Below are positions 1 to 5,574 of a stretch of 5,574 nucleotides of DNA, piece by piece (position 1 is the stretch's first letter; every line of letters begins with the position of its first letter). The notes beneath the pieces were generated by a model. That model worked only from the letters and a program-made list of their open reading frames with translations. It was not told the DNA's origin and searched no databases. Source of the stretch: Candidatus Peregrinibacteria bacterium (GTDB lineage: Bacteria > Patescibacteriota > Gracilibacteria > UBA1369 > UBA12463); assembly GCA_023245695.1 (NCBI GenBank), contig JAHFJT010000075.1, forward strand, positions 1 to 5,574. Reading direction: 5' to 3'. A program made the position numbers and the translations under genes.

Positions 1-489
1 AAATGGCTTGATACCGTCCCAGCCGAGGTATGGTGTCACCGTAACACTATCCGCCTCAAAGGCACTCACCTGCTCTCCAAACACGCTCGTCGTCCCGAGA
101 AACGCACTCGCGTACGCCTCCGCCGTAGATCCAACATCATTTCGCTTCGCATCTGCGATCGTCATCAAACCCTTTGACTTCGCGTACTTGAGCGTATCGG
201 AAAAGGCCTGCATACCAGGCGCGCCATACATTTCATAGAACGCGATCTGCGGCTTCACCACTGGAACAAGATCGGCCACCGCATCGATAATCCCTTTATT
301 GAACTGGAAGATCGCCTCCCCTGCTGCCGCAAGCGCATCGTCCTCCCTGCAGTCCCCGGAGTGGGAAAATTTTGCGCGCCCCGCCTCACGAATGAATGCT
401 GGAATTTTTTCCAGTCGAGGATCGAGACCAACACACACGACGCTTTTTTTTGAACGAATCTGTTTGATGAGCGAGTCAGAGAAATGCAT
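1..489 (-). CDS. pyrF: Orotidine 5'-phosphate decarboxylase, type 2 (3' end outside window)
   Basis: This enzyme decarboxylates OMP to UMP, the last step of de novo pyrimidine synthesis, in the cytosol. The first 163 codons are present and the frame is still open at position 1; the family is usually about 270-310 residues, so roughly the C-terminal 40% is missing. Visible motifs are GLDPR (residues 21-25), FNKG (63-66), KPQIAFYE (79-86), the catalytic loop DAKRNDVGSTA (113-123, with D113, K115 and D118 as the expected charged catalytic residues) and TPYLGWDGIKPF near the edge. The stretch between GLDPR and FNKG is the long form typical of the type 2 family. The start at 489 is the only in-frame start between the gene and the end of pyrE; there is no Shine-Dalgarno sequence before it. 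It lies 31 bp downstream of pyrE on the same strand, so co-transcription is likely. Codons 13-15 contain a run of eight A residues. The assignment is secure; only the 3' end is unseen. Confidence 0.95.
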   Translation of the reverse strand, partial: MHFSDSLIKQIRSKKSVVCVGLDPRLEKIPAFIREAGRAKFSHSGDCREDDALAAAGEAIFQFNKGIIDAVADLVPVVKPQIAFYEMYGAPGMQAFSDTLKYAKSKGLMTIADAKRNDVGSTAEAYASAFLGTTSVFGEQVSAFEADSVTVTPYLGWDGIKPF

Positions 490-520
490 GGCAAACGCGT
501 TTAAAGAATATTCATAAAAA

Positions 521-1165
521 TTACAGACCCATTTTTCCCGCCCAACCTTCTGGATCAGACTTATATTCAAGAATCTTCGCGTATTGATCGTCGGTAATAT
601 CTCCACGCTCACGAGCCACTTCGAGCAAGGTCGGAAAATCAGTCAACACATGTAGCTGGACCCCAGCCTCCTCAAAACTCTTGTACATTTTTTCAAATCC
701 ATAGGTAAAAATCGCAAACATGTGCTCTACTTTCGAACCACCTTCTCGTCGCAAAACTTCCACCGTCGCGAGAGAACTCCCGCCCGTCGTCACGAGATCT
801 TCGACAATCACCGCGGTAGAACCCGCCGCCATAGAGCCTTCAATCTGTTTTCCAGCTCCATGATCTTTTGGCTTCGGTCGGACATACACCATTGATGCAC
901 CTAGACGATCTGCCACAAAAGATGCCCACGGAATACCGGCCGTAGCCGTACCGGCGTAAACCACGTCGGAGGGAAGCCCAAGCTCTTTGACCTTGGCTAT
1001 CATCCCATCAATAACCATCGTTCGCTCCTTCACGTACGAGATGAGCACACGATTATCGGTATAAATAGGGGCACGAAGCCCGGACGCGTAGGTAAATGGT
1101 GGATCAAAGCTGATTTTCACAGCCTTTGCATCCAGGAGCATGCCTGCAAAGTCACGGGATCCCAT
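521..1165 (-). CDS. pyrE: Orotate phosphoribosyltransferase
   Basis: PyrE transfers the phosphoribosyl group of PRPP to orotate, giving OMP, the substrate of the PyrF encoded just downstream. The 214-residue protein is full length for the family. Residues 22-39 (PPFTYASGLRAPIYTDNR) match the N-terminal orotate-site segment. The flexible catalytic loop is RPKPKDHGAG (96-105) with K98, K100 and H102. The type I PRPP-binding motif is VIVEDLVTTGGSS (119-131) with the acidic pair E122-D123 and the T126-S130 phosphate loop. All key residues appear intact. The start at 1165 gives the expected N-terminal length before the SGLRAPIY motif; no Shine-Dalgarno sequence precedes it, only a pyrimidine-rich leader. 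It is divergent from the small membrane protein gene and heads a likely pyrE-pyrF operon. No obvious pyrimidine attenuator or PyrR-type leader is visible, and the leader looks too short to hold one. Confidence 0.96.
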   Translation of the reverse strand: MGSRDFAGMLLDAKAVKISFDPPFTYASGLRAPIYTDNRVLISYVKERTMVIDGMIAKVKELGLPSDVVYAGTATAGIPWASFVADRLGASMVYVRPKPKDHGAGKQIEGSMAAGSTAVIVEDLVTTGGSSLATVEVLRREGGSKVEHMFAIFTYGFEKMYKSFEEAGVQLHVLTDFPTLLEVARERGDITDDQYAKILEYKSDPEGWAGKMGL

Positions 1166-1191
1166 AGAAGAAGATTAGGAGTACTTGGCAG

Positions 1192-1197
1192 AGTATA
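1192..1197 (-). promoter_or_regulatory. Candidate -10 element for pyrE-pyrF
   Basis: The minus strand reads TATACT, one mismatch from TATAAT, ending 26 nt before the pyrE start. At 16-18 bp spacing there is no convincing -35 hexamer (the bases there read like TTTCCC or ATTTCC). It would give a leader of about 20 nt. If it is the real promoter it may be weak or need an activator. The perfect dyad at 1203-1217 sits in its spacer/-35 zone, so a DNA-binding protein there could control pyrE. Confidence 0.4.
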
Positions 1198-1202
1198 GCG
1201 TA

Positions 1203-1217
1203 TCCCTTTAAAAGGGA
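1203..1217. repeat. Perfect 7-bp inverted repeat, possible operator
   Basis: TCCCTTT-A-AAAGGGA is a perfect dyad with a 1-bp centre. The loop is too short for an RNA hairpin, so a DNA-binding site for a dimeric protein is the more natural reading. It lies between the divergent promoters, just upstream of the pyrE -10 candidate and 14 bp from the -35 of the gene on the other strand. No regulator can be named from the sequence, and the high A/T content of the centre means chance is not excluded. Confidence 0.35.
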
Positions 1218-1227
1218 AATCCCACCA

Positions 1228-1241
1228 TACTTGCAAAAGTA
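1228..1241. repeat. Inverted repeat covering the -35 of the rightward promoter
   Basis: TACTT-GCAA-AAGTA is a perfect 5-bp dyad with a 4-bp centre. It includes the -35 hexamer TTGCAA. A second, wider dyad CTTG-N8-CAAG (1230-1233 and 1242-1245) overlaps it. TACTTG also occurs as a direct copy at 1182-1187 in the pyrE leader. A factor binding here would cover the -35 element. The arms are short, so this is suggestive only. Confidence 0.25.
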
Positions 1242-1259
1242 CAAGAGCTATGTTATAAT
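1231..1259 (+). promoter_or_regulatory. Sigma-70-type extended -10 promoter for the 88-aa membrane protein
   Basis: TTGCAA at 1231-1236 (4 of 6 matches to TTGACA), a 17-bp spacer and a perfect TATAAT at 1254-1259. A TG at 1251-1252, one base before the -10, makes it an extended -10. Transcription would start near 1266, giving a leader of about 25 nt before the ATG at 1291. This is the best promoter in the window and helps decide the downstream start codon. Confidence 0.8.
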
Positions 1260-1290
1260 ACAATCAAATAAAAACATAACCCCTTTTTCT

Positions 1291-1557
1291 ATGAAGGCAA
1301 CCGCTCTCGCTCGTCAGCCGGCATTCGTTTACTTCTGGCTCGGTGTTCTCACTGGCGCCCTTATCGTCATGGCATCGCTCATGATCCGATCATACGCCGA
1401 CAATGGCGCTGCATCTATTCTCCGTGCTCCATTTTCTACTCCTACATCAGTACAGCAGTACCGAGCACCAGTAGCAAATCAGAAGGCTATGGGTCCTAAT
1501 AACTTCGGTGCTATGGGTCCAAACAACTTACCAGTAAGCATGGGTCCTAACAACTAG
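1291..1557 (+). CDS. Small single-span membrane protein with C-terminal MGPNN repeats, function unknown
   Basis: I do not recognise this family. The 88-residue product has a short N-terminus with K2 and R8, one hydrophobic span at about residues 11-32 (from AFVYFWLGVL to SLMI), then a polar tail of about 55 residues rich in Ala, Pro, Ser and Asn. The tail ends in three MGPNN copies (67-71, 75-79, 84-88), and the last residue of the third copy is the last residue of the protein. No lipobox Cys or LPXTG motif is present; the span is a signal anchor with no clear cleavage site. Topology is uncertain because positive charges sit on both sides. An in-frame TTG at 1231 would lengthen the protein by 20 residues, but it overlaps the -35 element, so the ATG at 1291, about 25 nt after the predicted transcript start, is preferred. 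No Shine-Dalgarno site is seen; CCCCTTTTTCT precedes the ATG. The strong promoter, the membrane span and the clean repeats support a real gene. Confidence 0.75.
   Translation: MKATALARQPAFVYFWLGVLTGALIVMASLMIRSYADNGAASILRAPFSTPTSVQQYRAPVANQKAMGPNNFGAMGPNNLPVSMGPNN
1489..1554 (+). repeat. Three 15-nt direct repeats encoding MGPNN
   Basis: Copies lie at 1489-1503, 1513-1527 and 1540-1554. Copies 1 and 3 differ at one base, copies 1 and 2 at two, and all differences are at third codon positions. Copies 1 and 2 share a longer 20-nt unit starting with GCT and ending with CTT (1486-1505 and 1510-1529, two mismatches), spaced 24 nt apart. The intervening residues differ (FGA, LPVS). Synonymous-only differences suggest selection on the peptide, though recent duplication would also explain it. 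Confidence 0.9.
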
Positions 1558-1561
1558 GACT
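1543..1561. terminator. Hairpin across the convergent stop codons, weak bidirectional terminator candidate
   Basis: GTCCTA (1544-1549), a 5-nt loop ACAAC and TAGGAC (1555-1560) form a perfect 6-bp stem, with one further possible G-U pair at 1543/1561 in the plus-strand RNA. Both stop codons lie inside it. No U-tract follows on either strand, so it is not a standard intrinsic terminator. It is nevertheless the only hairpin I see at the junction of the two convergent genes. Part of its left arm is simply the third MGPNN repeat. Confidence 0.3.
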
Positions 1562-4500
1562 GCAGCACGACTTGTTCCTCAGGATTCATATGAGCCTCAA
1601 GCAATCCCTGGACAGCGTCAAACTTAGACTTAAGGAGACGCACATACTCAGGCATCGCCTCACGATTCATCTTATAGAGCTCTTGCTGGATGTCAGCAAG
1701 GGCTTTTAAGAGTGCCGGATTGCGTCCGACGACCGTTGGAAGCTGCTGAATCTTTCCATCAATTTCACGATCAGTAATCTTGTATTGATGAAGAATCTTA
1801 TCAATGAACATATAGATCTGATCTCTCGCTTCTTCAGGCATGTTCATACGATCCATATCCTCAATGAGGGCAGTAGCATACCGGGCCAAAATCGGCACAG
1901 CATAGAAAGACGCATCCCAACTTTCATTCATAAGAGCATCTACATCATCCATGCCGTTATACGCATGGTGGAGAATTTCTGGTGGCTTCTCGCCAGACTG
2001 CAAGCTCAAATTACGCTTCATGAGGTCTAGATCAATCTGATTAGCCCAGACAATCTGGAAGGCCATTGCATCACGTGAGCGCAAAACGCCAACACTCTTA
2101 GAGGCAAATGATCGTCCATATTCCACCAAACCTTTCATGAGCTCGGCGGGAGTATATGTCTTATTTTTTCCCGTATACTCAAGATCCAAGCTCTTCAAAA
2201 GTTCTTGTGCCTGATTCCAGAGCTCTGCATTTTGCTTTGGAGAAAACTGTTCAAGATTTCGAACAAGATATGCAATCATAATCGATGCATCCTTAGTAGC
2301 AGCTGCAAAACCAGTGACATCACCAGAGTTGTTGGCACGAGTTCGCATATCGCTAAAATACTTCCATGCTCGATGGTAATTTCCGGTCCAGGTGCTAGCA
2401 CGAGCTGCATTCTGAAGGCCACGATTATAGGTACTATCATCGATAGCAACATTTGGATGGTCATTCAAGAAGGCAAAAAACTTCTCAAGCTGTGTAAAGG
2501 CCTGCATATAGGATCGATAGGCGTGGCTCTCTGGAGATGTCGCAGCAGACTGCTGAAGGCCAAAGGCATCATCAAATGATGACAGGGCATGACCTTGAGC
2601 TCCGTACTTAGTAGCAAGCTCGATTATGTCAGAACCACCAAGGTTCAAATAAGCAACACCCAACAAGCGAAGGGCCTGAACATACATCATCTGGAAGCGC
2701 GGATTGTCGCGAAGCACTCCTTCGTCTGAAGAAAGAATTCGTTCCATGCCTAAAACAAGGGAATCAAAATCACTTCCAGCCTCTTTGGCTGCATGAAATG
2801 CAAGACGTGAAAGATTGACATTGTACAAACACTTAAACTCCAGGATTTTTTTCTCTTGAGCATCGAGCTCGCCTCCCTGCTGATGCATAAAGGCGTCAAA
2901 ATTTTGAAAACACTGACTGTAGTAACGTGACCATTCAGCAATCTTCTTCGCACTATCCTCAGAAAGACCCTGAAGAATTGAACGTCTGAAATATCCAGCA
3001 ATAATCGTGTCACAAAATTTCTCAAAAGGAATGAGATCTCCATCTTGCATAAACCCTGACTCAAAACCACCACGAACCTGCGCCGCAAGAAGTTCAAATT
3101 CACCTGCATTGAAAGTCTCTCCATTCTTCGAACCAAAGTATCGTTCACCTCCCACAACCTGCATCGCCTCAAGAACATTAAGATAAAAAGCATTTTTATC
3201 TTCGATCGTTCGGAGAAGTCCTCGATCCGCTTTTACGTAGTCGTAAATATCAAGAACGACTCGGTAGTCACGTCGCTGAGCGGCTTCCTCAAAAGCAGCA
3301 AGACTGTAGTGTTTTTTGTAAGGTGCCATATCGGCCTTCTCGGCACACTTATAGAGATTGTAAGCGCTCGCCTGCGGAATCACGACTTTATCTTTGAAGT
3401 GTTCACGCATCTTGTGCAAATAAACAAGAGCATGGGCATATGTCTCTTGCATCTCAGCCGAAGGCATACGCTGACTGAAGAGATCAGCAAAATCCTTTTC
3501 CATGATAGAAATTTTTTCATCACGATCACCGCTTCGGGCCAGAACCTCCTCACTCACGAGATTCAATGCCATATCGTAATACTCTGGCTTCTTGATGCCG
3601 TGTTCAAATAATTCATAGAGAAGCGAAAGAGTACATCCACCGATATGAGAAAGTGCAACGATATAGGCAAGTACTGCTCGCTTATTAGGATCCTCAATAT
3701 GTCGATCTACCTTATTCACCATCGCACTCGCGGCCAAACCAGTGTCCTCCCACTTCGAGAGTCGATCAGTATCGACGACAACTTTACTCGCTTCATTTTT
3801 CAAAACACCCGCTTCTTTCATGGCATTTACTGCGCCAGTAATCTTACCTGGATTACCGTGAGCAAGTGAAGCAAGCTTCAGAAGAACCTCATCGTGCAGA
3901 ACAACATTCATGGTTGATGCCTTCGTTACATCATATCCCAACAAATCGAGAACAAACTTCTTGAACTCTGGAACAGGATTTCCATGCTTATCGAGCAGGT
4001 CAATCTTATCAAGGAAAATGCGCTCCTCACTTTTGACACCCAAAGAATTAAGCAAGATGTTTGGAATTGGCTGATCCCCATTTCGACCAGCAAATACACC
4101 GACGACACCCACAAGTGACCCAAAGTTTTTCTTGGAAAATACCTGACCGATTACAGATGTTGATGCAGGATCAATCCAGTGAAGATCATCGGGAGTGATG
4201 AAGAGTGAAATACCACCAGAAGACTGGGTATTTGAGAGATAGCCCGTAAGTGCCTTGATAAGGCCATTAATCTCAACAGGGCGTCTCGAGTCTTCTGCAA
4301 ATTGAGCAAGATATTCATACTCCTTTGAGGCATTGAACATGAGAATGTCCTTGGTCGTCTCCAGGAGAACACGAGTAAATGCTCGTGCATAAGAGAGGTT
4401 AGCATTCGCATCATGATCCTTCTGGGGAACAAAAACATCTCGCATCCCTGGATGCTTGGTGCGCAACTTGGCCGTAAGCTCATGGATCATACGTGACTTA

Positions 4501-5498
4501 CCCATCTGAAGCGCAGCCTCAAGCGTCAGGAACTGTGGACGACCTGAAGTAAGTCCTCGATCGAGAAGATCGAAAGCCTGACCCATTTCGCGGTCTCGGA
4601 AGTACTGATGTTTTGAGCCACCCGGAATAAGCTTCAAACGGCTCTCAAAAGAGGTTGCAAGAATAAGTTCATCGGTAAGTCGATGCTTGGCTTTAATATT
4701 AACGTAACTCGCCTCACGAGGATCCTGGCAAGCTTTAGCGAAGGCTGCATCAAAAACCTGCACGCCATGATTTTTCAAAATAACCTCCTTATGTCTAAGG
4801 AGACTCTCAGGAAGTTGACCCATCGTTCCAGTCTCTTTCACAGAAAGTTTTGCAGCAGTTGCAACAATAGATGGTGTCTGGAGCCCAAGTTCATTGGCAA
4901 GATGAGAGATCAATTTATAGACCTCAACCGTTCGAGAAACCGAACGCTCACCTCGAATTACGAGTCCATAGACACGTGGAGAGCTGTTAACAATTTGAAG
5001 ATCAGACGCAAATCGTCTCAAATCTTGAGCCAGAGCCTCATCTAAAGAGCTCAAGTCGACGGTTCCTCCATCTGGATTTGGAATAGAAACGAGAGAGTAC
5101 GATACCGGATACTTACCAAGCCCTTCTGCCTCTTTCTGAACTTCCATACCATCATATTCACCACGTGGAACACTACCAAGTGTTACGTCATAGGTACCAC
5201 TTCGCGTTCTACCAGTAATATCTGCCGGATTGATTCGAGTCGTTTCTCGAAGCCCCTCATCGTCAACACCACTCTTTCCTTCTTCCATAGCACGATCTGC
5301 GCTCATCCGAAGCATCGTCGTAGGAAGCGGAACTGTATCTCGAATAGATGTCTGAGGAGTTGAATTTTCACCAACTTTGGGAATACGTACGGTAGGTCTC
5401 ACAGACTGACTGGCCACAGGCCCCTCCTGAGAAGAGGGTGTCGCTTCAGGGTCTAAAGCTCCAGGAGCTAAGGGTTTATTTGAGGAATTACCAGCCAT
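1554..5498 (-). CDS. Large STAND/AAA_16-type signalling ATPase with helical-repeat C-terminus
   Basis: This is a 1314-residue cytosolic protein with no signal peptide or membrane span. Layout: (1) residues 1-125, Pro/Ser/Thr-rich and probably disordered, with three R-x-T-x-x-[I/L] motifs (34-39, 53-58, 84-89); (2) 126-290, an alpha/beta-looking region I cannot assign; (3) about 297-570, an AAA_16/STAND NTPase module: DREMGQAFDLL (302-312) as the GREXE-like entry, Walker A AALQMGKS (328-335) keeping GKS but lacking the usual earlier glycines, Walker B with PDDLHWIDPAS (436-446), VFAGRNGD (468-475) as the sensor-like strand, and HGNPGKITGAVNAMKEAGVL (548-567), the typical GNP lid helix; (4) about 600-680, matching the winged-helix position that follows the ATPase in MalT/COG3899-like proteins; (5) 690-1310, almost wholly helical and TPR-like (for example GNYHRAWKYFSDM, 1039-1051). 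By family analogy, ATP binding would switch an oligomeric scaffold while the repeats sense a ligand or partner. No output domain (HTH, nuclease, protease) is evident. The start at 5498 lies just after a promoter; there is no Shine-Dalgarno site. ATPase superfamily confident; role unknown. Confidence 0.88.
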   Translation of the reverse strand: MAGNSSNKPLAPGALDPEATPSSQEGPVASQSVRPTVRIPKVGENSTPQTSIRDTVPLPTTMLRMSADRAMEEGKSGVDDEGLRETTRINPADITGRTRSGTYDVTLGSVPRGEYDGMEVQKEAEGLGKYPVSYSLVSIPNPDGGTVDLSSLDEALAQDLRRFASDLQIVNSSPRVYGLVIRGERSVSRTVEVYKLISHLANELGLQTPSIVATAAKLSVKETGTMGQLPESLLRHKEVILKNHGVQVFDAAFAKACQDPREASYVNIKAKHRLTDELILATSFESRLKLIPGGSKHQYFRDREMGQAFDLLDRGLTSGRPQFLTLEAALQMGKSRMIHELTAKLRTKHPGMRDVFVPQKDHDANANLSYARAFTRVLLETTKDILMFNASKEYEYLAQFAEDSRRPVEINGLIKALTGYLSNTQSSGGISLFITPDDLHWIDPASTSVIGQVFSKKNFGSLVGVVGVFAGRNGDQPIPNILLNSLGVKSEERIFLDKIDLLDKHGNPVPEFKKFVLDLLGYDVTKASTMNVVLHDEVLLKLASLAHGNPGKITGAVNAMKEAGVLKNEASKVVVDTDRLSKWEDTGLAASAMVNKVDRHIEDPNKRAVLAYIVALSHIGGCTLSLLYELFEHGIKKPEYYDMALNLVSEEVLARSGDRDEKISIMEKDFADLFSQRMPSAEMQETYAHALVYLHKMREHFKDKVVIPQASAYNLYKCAEKADMAPYKKHYSLAAFEEAAQRRDYRVVLDIYDYVKADRGLLRTIEDKNAFYLNVLEAMQVVGGERYFGSKNGETFNAGEFELLAAQVRGGFESGFMQDGDLIPFEKFCDTIIAGYFRRSILQGLSEDSAKKIAEWSRYYSQCFQNFDAFMHQQGGELDAQEKKILEFKCLYNVNLSRLAFHAAKEAGSDFDSLVLGMERILSSDEGVLRDNPRFQMMYVQALRLLGVAYLNLGGSDIIELATKYGAQGHALSSFDDAFGLQQSAATSPESHAYRSYMQAFTQLEKFFAFLNDHPNVAIDDSTYNRGLQNAARASTWTGNYHRAWKYFSDMRTRANNSGDVTGFAAATKDASIMIAYLVRNLEQFSPKQNAELWNQAQELLKSLDLEYTGKNKTYTPAELMKGLVEYGRSFASKSVGVLRSRDAMAFQIVWANQIDLDLMKRNLSLQSGEKPPEILHHAYNGMDDVDALMNESWDASFYAVPILARYATALIEDMDRMNMPEEARDQIYMFIDKILHQYKITDREIDGKIQQLPTVVGRNPALLKALADIQQELYKMNREAMPEYVRLLKSKFDAVQGLLEAHMNPEEQVVLQS

Positions 5499-5531
5499 AA
5501 CAAGAGGGATTATGTGTTGAATTAAGGTGAA

Positions 5532-5559
5532 ACTATACTATGTTTTCTGGAAATAGCAA
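5532..5559 (-). promoter_or_regulatory. Sigma-70-type promoter for the STAND ATPase gene
   Basis: On the minus strand, TTGCTA (5554-5559, 4 of 6 matches) is followed by a 16-bp spacer and TATAGT (5532-5537, 5 of 6). Transcription would start near 5525, leaving a leader of about 27 nt before the ATG at 5498. Its -35 resembles the TTGCAA of the other strong promoter in the window. The 9-mer CAAGAGCTA occurs on the plus strand both here (5557-5565, overlapping the -35) and at 1242-1250 inside the spacer of the small-protein promoter. Confidence 0.65.
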
Positions 5560-5574
5560 GAGCTAATTGTACCG

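Noticed and set aside
501..515. Four-codon frame ATG AAT ATT CTT TAA between pyrE and pyrF on the minus strand
   Set aside because: It could aid translational coupling, but it has no ribosome-binding site and a mini-frame of this size is expected by chance.
8..517. Open frames on both strands at 8-238, 255-494 and 299-517
   Set aside because: They overlap pyrF in other frames. The pyrF frame contains all the family motifs and is open to the window edge, so these are shadows.
1785..5045. Several plus- and minus-strand open frames of 60-150 codons inside the ATPase gene
   Set aside because: Their translations show no domain or sensible composition, and the long frame they overlap carries clear ATPase motifs.
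4629..5123. Active class III adenylate/guanylate cyclase domain before the ATPase module
   Set aside because: The position fits, but the metal-binding Asp residues and the F-x-D-I-x-G-F-T-like strand are not visible, so a functional cyclase cannot be claimed.
1554..5498. Anti-phage STAND (Avs-like) defence gene
   Set aside because: Avs proteins carry N-terminal effector domains and often sit with other defence genes. Here no nuclease, protease or membrane effector is seen, and the neighbours are pyrimidine genes and a small membrane protein.
1..5574. TGA recoding, as in Gracilibacteria/Absconditabacteria
   Set aside because: All four genes read through with no internal TGA and end in TAA or TAG where the end is visible. 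This neither shows nor requires recoding.
1..5574. CRISPR array, tRNA, rRNA, insertion sequence or attachment site
   Set aside because: There are no regularly spaced repeats beyond the coding MGPNN units, no transposase or integrase motifs, no tRNA-like cloverleaf in the short intergenic regions, and almost all of the window is coding.

Overview
This is a bacterial window with four genes. Two are recognisable pyrimidine-biosynthesis genes (pyrF, partial, then pyrE), one is a small membrane protein of unknown function, and one is a 1314-residue STAND-type ATPase. Nothing in the window fixes the phylum. Type 2 PyrF next to PyrE, starts without Shine-Dalgarno sites, tight packing and a very diverged large ATPase would fit an uncultured lineage such as the Patescibacteria (CPR), but that is a suspicion and not a demonstration. 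All frames read well in the standard bacterial code.

Layout. On the minus strand, positions 1165 to 1 carry pyrE followed by pyrF, 31 bp apart, with pyrF running off the left edge. They catalyse the last two steps of UMP synthesis (orotate to OMP to UMP). A 125-bp divergent intergenic region (1166-1290) holds a strong extended -10 promoter facing right, a weaker -10 element facing left and two short perfect dyads. The promoter facing right drives an 88-aa single-span membrane protein that ends in three MGPNN repeats. Its stop codon overlaps the stop codon of the convergent ATPase gene inside one CTAG, so there is no spacer between the two genes. The ATPase gene fills 1554-5498 on the minus strand and has its own promoter near the right edge.

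The pyr genes form a plausible two-gene operon. I see no functional link between pyr, the small membrane protein and the ATPase beyond adjacency. The most unusual items are the ATPase (degenerate P-loop but intact DDLHW-type Walker B, unassigned N-terminal domain, R-x-T-x-x-[I/L] repeats in a disordered tail), the MGPNN-tailed membrane protein, the overlapping stop codons within a hairpin, and the shared lack of Shine-Dalgarno sequences, with pyrimidine-rich bases before three of the four start codons.
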